Both the position numbers and the translations under genes were made by a program. Below are positions 52,077 to 62,452 of a stretch of 64,000 nt of DNA, one piece after another. Source of the DNA: JAKVBK01 sp022447275 (lineage in GTDB: Bacteria > Pseudomonadota > Alphaproteobacteria > Rhodobacterales > Rhodobacteraceae); assembly GCA_047125605.1 (NCBI GenBank), contig CP138932.1, positions 2,852,001 through 2,916,000 of the forward strand, given 5' to 3'. Position 1 is the stretch's first letter, and every line of letters begins with the position of its first letter. The notes beneath the pieces were generated by a model that ran no database searches, was not told the origin of the DNA, and saw nothing but the letters and a program-made list of their open reading frames with translations.

Positions 52077-52752
52077 GCTGCGCCCTCAAGCAGAAACCTA
52101 GGGCTGCGGCATATCTTTAAGGCCTTGCAATCCGTTTTGAATATCGGAGAAGGCTTTCTCTTCAGGGGAGCGCTGCAAATAAAACTACCTCATCTCTAAA
52201 ACATTTTTTCAAGTATAAGTACTCGTATCTCAAAACAGCCAGGATTTTACCTGTAGTCCGCCACGCTGGGGCAAGCGCATATGAGTGCCTTCAGGCCCAT
52301 AAAGGACATATCGCGATGCGGTCTGCGCCCGACGGCGCACAGGAAAGACTTGATTGGTTACTGGGTGCAAATAGGGCATACTGGGATTTACTCGATGATG
52401 TGTATGGCGATGACATCGCCTATGACGGAAATGCCAGAGACACAATCTGTGGCGACATAGGGGATGACAAAATTTGGGACAACTCCTGGGCCGAAATACG
52501 TATGTCTCTTGGGACACTGGCAGCTTCTGGTTAATGGAAACAGACCCTGCGCTGACTGGCGCACAAGATTTCGTCTTTAGCTGAGCGGGTTTGTTCCAGC
52601 CGCACGATGGCGGCTTGAAAAGGGCTGGGCGGAGGCCTGTATCCTGAAGGCTTAGAGAAGTCGTTGGTATCTCATCTGGGCAGATGAGTTTTGCGGCGGG
52701 GCTCCGGAAAGGCGCGGCGAGGTCGGAAACCCGCCACCATTGCGCGGCTGGT
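52077..52752. other. gene-poor region containing a broken RTX fragment
   Basis: About 680 bases. The section 52130-52240 is AT-rich and non-coding. The only coding trace is the RTX-like fragment at 52316-52584. The rest, including minus-strand frames that run into the kinase gene, does not look coding. Confidence 0.5.
52316..52584 (+). pseudogene. frameshifted RTX/calcium-repeat protein remnant
   Basis: From 52316 one frame reads RAYWDLLDDVYGDDIAYDGN followed by ARDTICGDIGDDKIWDNSW, which has the spacing of RTX nonapeptides (GNARDTICG, GDDKIW). The reading then continues in another frame near 52500 as YVSWDTGSFWLMETDPALTG and AQDFVFS, ending in TGA 52582-52584. Two frames with protein-like sense, joined by one shift, indicate a decayed 3' end of an RTX gene. 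The start codon is not necessarily real. Confidence 0.45.
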
Positions 52753-55350
52753 TCACGTGGCGGAGATATGTAGAGGTTTTGAGGCGCGCGCTTTTGTCTT
52801 GGCCTGCTGCTGCATCTTCTGGGGGCTCGTAACACCCGCCAGAGTCTGTGCAACGGCGTGGGCAAGACTGGCACGGGCGACCGGCTTCATCAGCCGCAAA
52901 TCGCCCGGACGGATACCTTGATCGGCTAGGGTACTGGGCGCGTAGCCGGACAGGAACAAAACGGGCAAATCCGGGCATTGAGATCTGAGCTTCTCGGCGA
53001 GGTCAGGCCCCTGAAGTTTTCCCGGCATGACAATATCTGTCACCAACATCTCAAAGGGCCCTTGGTCCTCAAACAGGCGCGCGGCCTCATCCCCGGATGC
53101 TGCAATCGTAACAGAGTACCCGTCCAATTCGAGGGCCCGACACATGACCTTGGCAACCTGTGGCTCGTCTTCTGCGAGCAGAATACGATTTCCCTGCCCT
53201 GTGGCCGTGACTTCCGGCAGCTCAGGACAAACCTCTGTTTGAATACCTCCTTCTGCCGCAGCAAAAAACAACGTGACTGTCGTGCCCTTACCCGGCGTTG
53301 AGGTCATTGCAACTGTGCCACCGGATTGCACCATAAACCCGTGCACCGTTGACAGGCCAAGCCCGCTGCCCGAGGCGCCACCGGGCGCGCGGGTTGTGTA
53401 GAACGGCTCGAAAACCTGAGACTGAATGGCCGGATCAACCCCATGACCGGTGTCCTTTACGGAAATGGCCACATAGTTTCCGGGCGCCAGATCTTCGCGC
53501 AGGGCTTTGGACTGACGCTGGATGGGTTTATATGTCTTCGTAACAACGAAATTTTGGGCGGATATTTGAAGTCTGCCGCCATTGGGCATGGCATCTCGCG
53601 CGTTCAAAATCAGGTTCAGGAGTGCATTTTCAGTGCCCGAAGAGTCTGCGCAAATGGGCCAAGCTTGTGCGTCAACATCCATGGAAACTTCGATTGTGGC
53701 AGGCAATACGCGGGCCACCCACCCATCCACGCGTTCGAGCAAATACGCTACAGACTGCTCGGTGGGATCAAGGCGTGCTTTGCGGGCGAAGGACAGCATG
53801 CTGCGGACCAGATCTGCCCCCCGTGCCGAGGCATCAAGGCCCGCATGTATATACTCCATCTGGTCTGGTTTGCCGGACAGTTCTTCGCGCAGAATCTCCA
53901 GATTTCCAACGATGATCGCGAGCAGGTTATTGAAATCATGTGCGACCCCGCCAGACAGCTTGCCGATGCTTTCAAGCCTTTGAGCGCGGGCGGCCCGCTC
54001 TTTCTGTTCCGTCAGTTCTGTCTGCGTTTTTACCGGATGGGTCACATCAAAGGCCAATATGCTGGCCTCAAGCCCGCCGTCGGGCGTGCGGCGTGGGGCC
54101 GCGCGCCCTTCGATCCAGATCGTTTTGCCTGACCGGGTGTTCATTCGAAAGCGCTGAACGAGCGGGGTCATCGTTCTGATGGCCTGCATGATAGCCAGTT
54201 GCAAGCCGCGGCGGTCTTCAGCGTCAATCAGATGCCACACTTGGCGGTTGTCGCGATCAACACTGGCTTGGTCGAGTTCAAACAACTCTTCGCATTGGGC
54301 ATTCAGATAGGTCAGCTTGCTGGTGCCATCCCTGTAGCTCTGCCATGTCAGCACGGCCCCGGGCACGCTTGCGATCACCGACGAAAGCTGGTCTTTTGCG
54401 ACGCCCCGCTCTTGCTCAGCATGTCGCAGTTCAGTGATATCCATATGCATGCCGCAAATACGGGTGAGGCGGCCATCCGCGCCGTAGCTGTTGCGCAGCG
54501 TCGAGCGGATCACTCGAAGCGTGCCATCCGTTCGCCGAATACGGAACTCATTCTGTTGTGGGGCCCCGCCCACCTCCATGAGTTCTTTAACCCTGTGCAC
54601 GCGCGCGCGATCTTCGGGCACCACCATACCGATAAACGACTCTATCTTTACAGGTTTGGACGGATCCGTGCCGTAGAGCGCATGCATGCCGCTGTCCCAG
54701 ATACAGTGGTCTGCAGAGACGTGCCAATCCCACATCCCAATTTGGGCGACACTGGATGCCAGATCGAAACGCTCCCGAAAGTCTTTCAAGGCCCGGGTGT
54801 TGCGGGATGTCATCATGGCCCGTGTTGCTGTCAGGGCTGAGATCGCGCTGCTGGCCAATGACAGCACAACCCAGCTTAAAAGTTGTTCTTCCGCGGCTGC
54901 AAGGCCCTCTGAGGCGACAAGCGCCAAACTGGAAGCGAGGGTGGCGGTGAGCAGCAAAAACACAAGGCTCCGGGGCGTGAATGTCGCGGCGCTCTTGCCA
55001 TAGAGAGCCCAGCCAAGAGCCGCGCCGGATGCGGCAACCGAGATGCAGTGCAGTGGTTCCATCTGGCCGCTGAAGCCAAATTGCAGAGCGATAGAACTCG
55101 CGGCAGCCAGAATCGCGCCAAGTGGCCCTCCCAGAAAACCGGCCACCGCCAGCATCCCGGTGTCCATCCCTTCGAAGCTGGGATCTGCTAACATGAGGGT
55201 TGCAGTGCCCCCGGTTATTCCGAAGACAAGGCCAATCAAGCCATGGCGCACACGGGGCCAGTGATCCAACCTGGGTGTTGTAATCGTGAAATAAAGCCCG
55301 AAGGTTGCAAGCAGCGTGAAGGACGCGAGTGTTATAAGAGGTGCGTACAC
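52753..55350 (-). CDS. hybrid sensor histidine kinase with 5TM sensor, two PAS domains and a receiver
   Basis: 865 residues, GTG start. An N-terminal five- to six-helix membrane domain (about 1-195) resembles LytS/YehU-type 5TM receptors (GLVFGITGGTATLMLADPSFEGMDTGMLAVAGFLGGPLGAILAAASS). Two PAS domains follow (about 205-310 and 325-440), then HisKA with GKLSGGVAHDFNNLLAIIVGN, HATPase (NLILNARDAMPNGG; GSGLGLSTVHGFM) and a C-terminal receiver (LLAEDEPQVAKVM; MLVTDIVMPGKLQGPDLA). No separate response regulator is adjacent. Output is probably by phosphotransfer to a distant partner. It is downstream of the cox cluster but separated by 160 bases with a hairpin. Confidence 0.88.
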   Translation of the reverse strand: MYAPLITLASFTLLATFGLYFTITTPRLDHWPRVRHGLIGLVFGITGGTATLMLADPSFEGMDTGMLAVAGFLGGPLGAILAAASSIALQFGFSGQMEPLHCISVAASGAALGWALYGKSAATFTPRSLVFLLLTATLASSLALVASEGLAAAEEQLLSWVVLSLASSAISALTATRAMMTSRNTRALKDFRERFDLASSVAQIGMWDWHVSADHCIWDSGMHALYGTDPSKPVKIESFIGMVVPEDRARVHRVKELMEVGGAPQQNEFRIRRTDGTLRVIRSTLRNSYGADGRLTRICGMHMDITELRHAEQERGVAKDQLSSVIASVPGAVLTWQSYRDGTSKLTYLNAQCEELFELDQASVDRDNRQVWHLIDAEDRRGLQLAIMQAIRTMTPLVQRFRMNTRSGKTIWIEGRAAPRRTPDGGLEASILAFDVTHPVKTQTELTEQKERAARAQRLESIGKLSGGVAHDFNNLLAIIVGNLEILREELSGKPDQMEYIHAGLDASARGADLVRSMLSFARKARLDPTEQSVAYLLERVDGWVARVLPATIEVSMDVDAQAWPICADSSGTENALLNLILNARDAMPNGGRLQISAQNFVVTKTYKPIQRQSKALREDLAPGNYVAISVKDTGHGVDPAIQSQVFEPFYTTRAPGGASGSGLGLSTVHGFMVQSGGTVAMTSTPGKGTTVTLFFAAAEGGIQTEVCPELPEVTATGQGNRILLAEDEPQVAKVMCRALELDGYSVTIAASGDEAARLFEDQGPFEMLVTDIVMPGKLQGPDLAEKLRSQCPDLPVLFLSGYAPSTLADQGIRPGDLRLMKPVARASLAHAVAQTLAGVTSPQKMQQQAKTKARASKPLHISAT

Positions 55351-55474
55351 AGGGCGCTCATTTATCTGCTCAAGGTGGGCTGGTCATACCCGGTACATTC
55401 TGTAGCCAGCCGCCGCCAAATCTATCCCGTGGAGAAACCGCGCCTAGATTGAATCTAGATCAAAAGCATTCCCT

Positions 55475-55504
55475 CTAAAGGTTAACAGTCCGTTAACCCT
55501 TTAG
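55475..55504 (-). terminator. hairpin between coxF and the hybrid kinase gene
   Basis: CTAAAG-GTTAAC and GTTAAC-C-CTTTAG form a 12-bp stem with one bulge and a 5-base loop, starting 8 bases past the coxF stop. In the coxF direction the U-tract is weak (GCTTTTGATC), so it may be a modest terminator or an operator. A 15-bp palindrome CTAGATT-g-AATCTAG lies at 55444-55458. Confidence 0.45.
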
Positions 55505-55512
55505 GTCAGATA

Positions 55513-56367
55513 TCACATCACAGCCCGGGGCTGGGTGCTGTCTGCTTCACCGCCCGCCCGGATCGACGTGCGACGGGCAGCAACAACCTGCGCAAGGATC
55601 GACAATGCGATCTCTTCCGGGGTGATCGCCCCGATATCGAGCCCCGCAGGCGCCTGAACCGCATCAAGGCGCGCACGCGGCACGCCGTCCTTGATCAGGA
55701 GCTCGGACAGGGTGGCGAACTTGCGTTTGCTGCCCACGAAAGCCACGAAGGGATGGTCTTGGCGCAGCACATGGCGTAACGCGGCCTCATCCCCTTTGCC
55801 TTGCGTTGCAACGACGACCAGAGCGCCTTGGGGCAAAGCGAAATCTGTGCGGATCTCTTCCACCTTGGGCAGGTCGGTGCTGTCGGCACCCTGTGCGAAC
55901 AGCACGCGGTGCAGATCGAAGCGCCCTGCCAGATCAGCGAGGGCAAGTGCGACGGGCCCGGTGCCACAGATGCCAAGGCAGGGGCGCGGCAGGACGGGCT
56001 CCACGAAAATGTCCATCGATCCCCGCGATGGGCAGCCATTGCGGGCGTATCTGATGTTGTCGCGGGCCTCTCCGGCCTCGACGCCCTCCTCGGCCAGCAG
56101 ATCTTCGGGCTTGAGCGACACGAATTGGGGAGCCCCGTCCGCAAGGGCGGCCAAGGTGGCGCGTTTGATGGCGCCGCGCGCACATCCCCCGCCAACCCAG
56201 CCCGCCAGCACAGTGCCTTCGCTATCAAGCAGGGCCTTGGCCCCGGGCTTTGCCGACGTGGCATCCAAGGTGCGGACGACGGTGGCAAGCGCGTAGGGTT
56301 GGCCTGCGGCTTCCAACTCTGCGCGGCGGGTTTCAAGCTCTTCCAGCATGGCGGCGGAGGGTGTCAT
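55513..56367 (-). CDS. coxF: XdhC/CoxF-family molybdoenzyme maturation protein
   Basis: 284 residues from ATG 56367, which overlaps the stop of coxE (ATGA). N-terminal XdhC/CoxI region (YALATVVRTLDATSAKPGAKALLDSEGTVLAGWVGGGCARGAI) and C-terminal Rossmann domain (CLGICGTGPVALALADLAGRFDLHRVLFAQGAD ... VVVATQGKGDEAALRHVL). XdhC proteins bind and protect the molybdenum cofactor and help insert it into xanthine-dehydrogenase-type enzymes. In cox clusters this position is taken by CoxF. The symbol rests on position and family. Confidence 0.85.
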   Translation of the reverse strand: MTPSAAMLEELETRRAELEAAGQPYALATVVRTLDATSAKPGAKALLDSEGTVLAGWVGGGCARGAIKRATLAALADGAPQFVSLKPEDLLAEEGVEAGEARDNIRYARNGCPSRGSMDIFVEPVLPRPCLGICGTGPVALALADLAGRFDLHRVLFAQGADSTDLPKVEEIRTDFALPQGALVVVATQGKGDEAALRHVLRQDHPFVAFVGSKRKFATLSELLIKDGVPRARLDAVQAPAGLDIGAITPEEIALSILAQVVAARRTSIRAGGEADSTQPRAVM

Positions 56368-57551
56368 AGGCGGGCAAACTCCTGTTCGAGGGCGGCCAGA
56401 GAGGCCAGCGTATTGGCCGGAGCAAAGAGGTCGAGATGGGGCAGGGCCGCGGACATGCCAGCGGCCACTGGGGCATAATCCTTCCAGCCCTTGAGCGGGT
56501 TGAGCCAGACGATCCGGCACCCCCGCTTGGCCAAAGTTTCCAGCGCCGTGCCCACGGTCTGCGGCTCTGCGCTGTCATAGCCATCCGACAGGACCACCAC
56601 GACAGACCGCCCGTCAACACATCGGCGCGCCGGCCCTTTGGCAAATTGCTGCAGGGTTTCTCCGATTTTGGAGCCGCCGCCCATGCCATCGGCAAGAAGC
56701 GTAATTCGGCTCAGGGCGCGTAGGGGATCATCATCGCGCAGCGCCCCCGTAACCCGCACCAGACGCGTGTGAAACAGAAAGGCCTCTGCGGTGGTATCGG
56801 CACGGATCAGGCCGGCCAAGAACGCAAGGAAGGGCCGCGCATAGACTGACATGGAGCCCGAGACATCCACCAGAACTGTTAGCTTGACGGGCCTGTCCGG
56901 CCGCTTGCGCATGGCAAGGTGGAGCGGCTCGCCCCCGCTTGCCAGGCTGCGCCGCACGGTTCTGCGGAAATCGAGCCCTTGCCCGCGGCGCGCAGCTTTG
57001 CGCCGACGTGAACGCCGGTCGCGCAGAGCGGCTCCAAGACGGGTGGCAATCGCCTCGGCGGCCTGAATATCCTTGGGGGCAATCAGTTCGCGCAGGTCGA
57101 TCGTCATCAGGTTGCGGCCTTTGGCGGCCACAAGCTTGCCGGACATGTCACCGGCACTGTCGCCATCGCCGGTGTCAGGGCGATCGATCTTGCCCTGCTC
57201 CTTTGAGCGGCCGGGCGCGGTAGGCGCGTGCGCGCCGCTTTTCTGGCCGGGCTTGCTGCCGCTTGGGGCCACCCGCGTGCGCACCCGCCCGCCATTGCGC
57301 CAATAGGCGTCAAACAGGGCATCAAACCGGCTGACATCTTCGGCGCTGCCACAGCACACCGCCCGCAAGGCGGCGCGCACATGCGCTTCGCTTGGCTCTG
57401 GCAGGCAGGTCAGCGCGGTCAGGCAGACTTCCGTCTCGGCCACGCCGACCGGCCAGCCCTGCGCGCGCAAATGTGCCATGAACCCGGCAATCCGCGCATG
57501 CGGGCCCGGATCGCGGGCCGCAAACCGGGTGATCTGGCCGCGCAGGCTCAC
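56364..57551 (-). CDS. coxE: VWA-domain CO dehydrogenase maturation protein
   Basis: 395 residues with a GTG start overlapping the coxD stop (GTGA). The C-terminal von Willebrand factor A domain has a full MIDAS start, TVLVDVSGSMSVYARPFL, and VVVVLSDGYDSAEPQTVGTAL. The N-terminal part is helical with a basic linker (RDRRSRRRKAARRG). CoxE works with the AAA+ ATPase CoxD in assembling the copper-sulfur-molybdenum centre of CODH. Gene order coxD-coxE-coxF with 4-base overlaps indicates one translationally coupled unit. Confidence 0.88.
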   Translation of the reverse strand: MSLRGQITRFAARDPGPHARIAGFMAHLRAQGWPVGVAETEVCLTALTCLPEPSEAHVRAALRAVCCGSAEDVSRFDALFDAYWRNGGRVRTRVAPSGSKPGQKSGAHAPTAPGRSKEQGKIDRPDTGDGDSAGDMSGKLVAAKGRNLMTIDLRELIAPKDIQAAEAIATRLGAALRDRRSRRRKAARRGQGLDFRRTVRRSLASGGEPLHLAMRKRPDRPVKLTVLVDVSGSMSVYARPFLAFLAGLIRADTTAEAFLFHTRLVRVTGALRDDDPLRALSRITLLADGMGGGSKIGETLQQFAKGPARRCVDGRSVVVVLSDGYDSAEPQTVGTALETLAKRGCRIVWLNPLKGWKDYAPVAAGMSAALPHLDLFAPANTLASLAALEQEFARL

Positions 57552-58423
57552 GCGGCCTTTCCAGCCAGGCGCTGGGCGACTTCGGTTGTGATTGAAGCTC
57601 TGTCTGCGCCGGTTTTGAGCAACGTGGCCAATGCCACAGATACGGCCTGAGGATCCTCAGATAGGTCTGCCAGGCCCAAACCGCCAAGGGCCGCCGAGAA
57701 ATCCAGCATTTCGGCAATGCCTGGAGTTTTCTCGAGGTCTTCCCGCCGCAGCGCCTGCACAAAGCCCACGATTTGCTGGCCCAAGTGCTGGGACACCTGC
57801 GGGCAGCGGGCGGCCAGAATATTCAATTCCGTTTCGGTGGAGGGGTAGTCCACATAGGCATAGAGGCAGCGCCGGCGCAAAGCGTCGGACAAATCCCGCG
57901 TGCCATTTGCCGTGAGGATCACGATGGGCCGAGACATCGCCGTGATGGTGCCGAGCTCCGGGATTGTCACCGCGTAATCGGCCAGAATTTCCAGCAGGTA
58001 GGCCTCAAACTCCTCATCGGCTCGGTCGATCTCATCGATCAAGAGCACCGGGGATGTGGGGCGCCGCAATGCACGCAACAAGGGCCGTTCTAGCAAAAAA
58101 TCTTCGGAGAAGAGGCGCTGTTCAACAGCCTGACCAGTTTCGCCATCTTCGGCTGCTGCGCGGATCGACAGCAACTGGCGCTGGTAGTTCCACTCATAGA
58201 TGGCCTGTGCCGCGTCCAGCCCCTCATAGCATTGCAGGCGGATCAGTTCGCGCCCCTGAGCCGCGGCAAGCGCCCGGGCAATTTCAGTTTTGCCGACACC
58301 TGCGGCCCCTTCCAGAAGCAGCGGACGCTCGAGGCTCAGGGCAAGGTGCAGGGCCATCGCCAGATCGTTTTCGGCAACATAGCCCTGACCGGCCAGATCT
58401 GCTTTCAGGCTATCAACGGTCAT
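57548..58423 (-). CDS. coxD: MoxR-type AAA+ ATPase for CO dehydrogenase maturation
   Basis: 291 residues from ATG 58423; the longer frame to 58522 runs through an intergenic hairpin. Walker A is GAAGVGKT (residues 39-46), Walker B VLLIDEIDRADEEFEAYLLEIL, sensor 1 IVILTANGTRDLSDALRRRCLY. CoxD is a chaperone-like ATPase that partially unfolds apo-CODH so that sulfur and copper can be added at the active site. It overlaps coxE by 4 bases and lies 126 bases after coxL. Confidence 0.9.
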   Translation of the reverse strand: MTVDSLKADLAGQGYVAENDLAMALHLALSLERPLLLEGAAGVGKTEIARALAAAQGRELIRLQCYEGLDAAQAIYEWNYQRQLLSIRAAAEDGETGQAVEQRLFSEDFLLERPLLRALRRPTSPVLLIDEIDRADEEFEAYLLEILADYAVTIPELGTITAMSRPIVILTANGTRDLSDALRRRCLYAYVDYPSTETELNILAARCPQVSQHLGQQIVGFVQALRREDLEKTPGIAEMLDFSAALGGLGLADLSEDPQAVSVALATLLKTGADRASITTEVAQRLAGKAA

Positions 58424-58466
58424 GTGGTGCCTTCCGCCCCGCAAGCGGGGTCTTTTAACGTGAAGG

Positions 58467-58498
58467 GGGGGCGCGCCCTCTCCCCAAGGCGCGCCCCC
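58467..58498 (-). other. strong hairpin between coxL and coxD
   Basis: An 11-bp G+C stem (GGGGGCGCGCC/GGCGCGCCCCC) with a 10-base loop, followed before coxD by a second small stem (CCCCGC-aa-GCGGGG, 58437-58450). No U-run follows the larger stem in the coxL direction. It is better read as a processing or mRNA-stability element that separates abundant coxMSL message from the maturation genes. Confidence 0.5.
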
Positions 58499-58549
58499 GT
58501 GTGAGCCGATCTTATGGCGCAATAGTCCCCGACCTGCGCCGACCGGTCC

Positions 58550-60963
58550 TCACCCGTGGAGGCCAAGCTGGTTGGCCGTTTTCCAGATCCGCCAGTGATC
58601 ATGGGGCATGTGTGACTGCCGCAGACCGAAGGCGCGGAAAGCATCATGCACCGCGTTCGAGAACGCCGGCACCCCGCCCACATTGGGGCTTTCGCCCACA
58701 CCCTTAGCGCCGATCGGGTGATGCGGGCTGGGGGTTTCTGTGTGGTCGGTGGTGTAATGGGGCGTCTCCCAGGCGGTGGGCATGAAGAAATCCATCAACG
58801 TGCCGGTCTTGCAGTTGCCCATGTCATCATAGGCAATTTCCTGACCCATCGCGATGGCCAGCGCCTCGGTCAGACCACCATGGACCTGCCCTTCGATGAC
58901 CATCGGGTTGATCCGGGTGCCGCAATCATCCAGCGCATAGAACTGGCGGATTTCATGCTCGCCGGTGTCCACGTCGATCTCCATGACGCAGATATAGGCC
59001 CCGAACGGATAGGTCATATTGGGCGGATCGTAGTAGCTGACCGCTTCCAGGCCGGGCTCTACGCCGGGAATGGCCTGATTATAGGAGGCAAAGGCGATCT
59101 CTGCCATGGTCTTGAATCGATCGGGCGCGCCCTTGACCACGAAGCGATCCACATCCCATTCCACGTCATCATCGTGGACCTCCAGCAGGTAGGCCGCAAT
59201 CATCTGCGCCTTGGCGCGGATTTTACGCCCAGCCAGCGCTGTGGCCGCACCGGCAACCGGAGTGGAGCGAGACCCGTAGGTGCCCAGCCCGTAGGGTGCA
59301 GTGTCAGTGTCGCCTTCCTCGATCGTGATCTTGTCGGCGGGGATCCCCGTCTCCGAGGCCAGGATCTGTGCAAAGGTCGTGGCATGGCCCTGGCCTTGGC
59401 TGATGGTTCCCAGCCGCGCGATGGCGGAACCGGTTGGGTGGATGCGAATTTCACAGCTGTCGAACATGCCCATCCCGAGGATATCGCAGTTCTTGACCGG
59501 GCCCGCACCGACGATCTCGGTGAAGTGCGTCAGGCCGATGCCGAGCAGCTTGCGTGTCTTGCCCGCCTTGAAATCCTCGACCCGCTGCGCCTGCTCGGCC
59601 CGCAGGCCGGCATAGTCCACAGCCTCCAGAGCCTTGTCCCAGGCAGTGTGATAATCGCCACTGTCATATTCCCAGCCAAGCGCGCTGGTGTAGGGGAATT
59701 GTTCCTGCTTGATAAAGTTGATCCGGCGCAGCTCGGCCGCGTCCATGTTCAACTCGATCGCCAGCACCTCGATCATGCGTTCGATGAAATAGGCGGCTTC
59801 CGTCACCCGGAAGGAGCAGCGATAGGCCACGCCACCGGGAGCCTTGTTGGTATAGACGCCATCGACGCCCACATAGGCCACCGGGATGTCATAGGAGCCG
59901 GTGCAGATGTGGAAAAACCCGGCCGGAAACTTGGTGGGGTCGGCACAGGCATCAAAGGCCCCGTGATCCGCTGTCACATGGCAATGCAGGCCCGTGATCT
60001 TGCCATCCTTGGTGGCCGAGATCTTGCCCTTCATCCAGTAGTCGCGGGCGAAGGCGGTGGCCATCAGATTGTCCATCCGGTCCTCGATCCACTTCACGGG
60101 CTTGCCGGTGACGATGGAAGCCACGATGGAGCAGACATAGCCGGGATACACCCCAACCTTGTTGCCGAAACCGCCGCCGATATCGGGGCTTATGACGCGG
60201 ATGTTGTGCTCATCGATGCCCGAAAGCAGCGAGGCCACGGTGCGCACCACGTGGGGGGCCTGGAAGGTGCCCCAAAGCGTGAGCTTGCCGTTCACCTTGT
60301 CCATCGAAGCCACGCAGCCGCAGGTTTCCAGCGGACACGGATGCGTGCGGTGGTAATAGACCATCTCCTCGGCCACCACCTCGGAGCTTTCCAGCGCCTG
60401 ATTGGTGGCCGCTTCATCGCCCTCTTCCCACAGGAAGATGTGGTTGTGATGCTTGCGCGGACCATGGGCCCCATCGGCACCCGCCTCGAGGTCCTCGCGC
60501 AAGACCAGATCCGATTGCATTGCCTCGAACGGATCAACGATTACGGGCAGGTCTTCATAGTCGACCTCGACCGCCTCGACGCCGTCAGCGCAGGCATAGC
60601 GATCCGTGGCAACAACGAAAGCCACTTCCTGGCCCTGGAACAGCACTTTGCCATCGGCCAGCACCATTTGCTTGTCACCGGCGAGGGTAGGCATCCAATG
60701 CAGACCCAGAGGTTCGAGGTCCTTGGCGGTCAGAACCGCCAGAACGCCGGGCACTTTCATGGCTTCTTCGATGTTGATCCCATTGACTCGCGCATGGGCA
60801 TAGGGTGAGCGGACGAAATCGCCGAACAGCATTCCGGGCAGCTTCACGTCATCAACATAGTTGCCCTTGCCTTGGGTGAAACGGGCATCCTCGACGCGCT
60901 TGCGAGACGCACCCATGCCCTTGAGATTGGCGACGCGTTCGTCGCGGCTTGTGGCTTCATCTT

Positions 60964-60967
<4 letters not shown>
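58550..60967 (-). CDS. coxL: aerobic carbon monoxide dehydrogenase large subunit, form I
   Basis: 805 residues from ATG 60967, overlapping the coxS stop (ATGA). It binds the molybdopterin cytosine dinucleotide and the Mo-S-Cu active site and oxidises CO to CO2. The form I active-site loop AYRCSFR is present with Cys384, equivalent to Cys388 of the Oligotropha enzyme, and the catalytic Glu is at 759 in KGVGESPN, with the same 4-residue offset. PDIGGGFGNKVGVYPGY and ISQGQGHATTFAQILASETGI are further family motifs. The loop distinguishes true CODH from form II homologues. Confidence 0.95.
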
Positions 60968-61455
<488 letters not shown>

Positions 61456-61472
61456 TGTTCTTCCTCCTCCCT

Positions 61473-62330
61473 TTAAGCGCGGCTCAGGGCGCTGTTGATC
61501 GCGCGTGAAAGCATGACGCCGGCCACGTGCCGTTTGAATTCGACAGGGCCTCGGTTGTCTTCGGCGGGATCAATATCGGCTTGCATCGCGGCTATTGCAG
61601 CGGCAACTGCCGCACCATCGCCCGAAGTGCCGACAAGCGCCGCACCCGCGCCTTCCGAAAAGATCGGCGTGTCGCTGAGGTTTGTCATTGCAATGCGCGC
61701 CTCAGAGATCGTGTCGCCATCCTTGGACACGAGCACGGCAGCGGCCGCGGTGGCATAGTCGCCGATCTTGCGCTTTTGCTTTTCATAAGCGTAGCCCATG
61801 CCAGCCACAGAACGGAACCGGATGTGGGTCAGGATCTCTTCGTCTTCGCGGGCGGTCATGTAGGCGGCCTCATAGAAGCCGCGCGCATCTACCGTCCGGC
61901 GGCCTTCGGGGCCAGCAAGAACAAACTTCGCGTCGAGGGCCTGCATCAGGCCGGGAATGTCGTTGCCGGGATCGCCATTGGCAACATTGCCCCCGATGGT
62001 GCCCATGTAGCGCACTTGCGGATCTGCAATTTGCAGGCTGGCCTCGCGCAGGATCGGCGCAACGCTGGCCAGCGCGTCGCTGGTGATCAGTTCGTGCTGG
62101 GTGACCATGGCGCCGAGCGTGACGGTGTCGCCATCCACTGTGACGCCTTGCAATTCCTGCACGTCGCGCAGGTCGACGAGATGGCTCAGGTAAGCCATGC
62201 GCAGTTTCATCATCGGGATCAGGCTGTGCCCGCCGGCCACAACACGGGCCTCTTCCCCGTGTTTAGCCAATAAACCGACAGCGGCGTCGATCGTATCGGG
62301 TCTGTGATAGTCGAAAGCGGCTGGTATCAT
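61473..62330 (-). CDS. coxM: carbon monoxide dehydrogenase medium (FAD) subunit
   Basis: 285 residues from ATG 62330 with GGGAGG upstream; the longer frame is rejected. FAD-contact motifs AGGHSLIPMMKLR (from residue 32) and TIGGNVANGDPGND are intact, followed by the CO_deh_flav_C region (ARIAMTNLSDTPIFSEGAGAAL). It is the electron exit of CODH. It is first of the structural genes in the order M-S-L typical of form I clusters. Its 238-base upstream gap holds candidate LytTR sites. Confidence 0.95.
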   Translation of the reverse strand: MIPAAFDYHRPDTIDAAVGLLAKHGEEARVVAGGHSLIPMMKLRMAYLSHLVDLRDVQELQGVTVDGDTVTLGAMVTQHELITSDALASVAPILREASLQIADPQVRYMGTIGGNVANGDPGNDIPGLMQALDAKFVLAGPEGRRTVDARGFYEAAYMTAREDEEILTHIRFRSVAGMGYAYEKQKRKIGDYATAAAAVLVSKDGDTISEARIAMTNLSDTPIFSEGAGAALVGTSGDGAAVAAAIAAMQADIDPAEDNRGPVEFKRHVAGVMLSRAINSALSRA

Positions 62331-62452
62331 TGCTACCTCCCTTTGCCGGGCGCGATGGCTGTCTTTCAGCAGCCTTCTTCGCTGGGTAGCAAACACGGTA
62401 ACTTTGACGCCTTCCGGAGCGAGACTCGAGCCACAAATGGCGCTGCGCCATT

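Noticed and set aside
58646..60808. A 720-residue plus-strand open frame opposite coxL
   Set aside because: It is the antisense of a perfectly recognised coxL. Long mirror frames are common in GC-rich genes; it has no family motifs.
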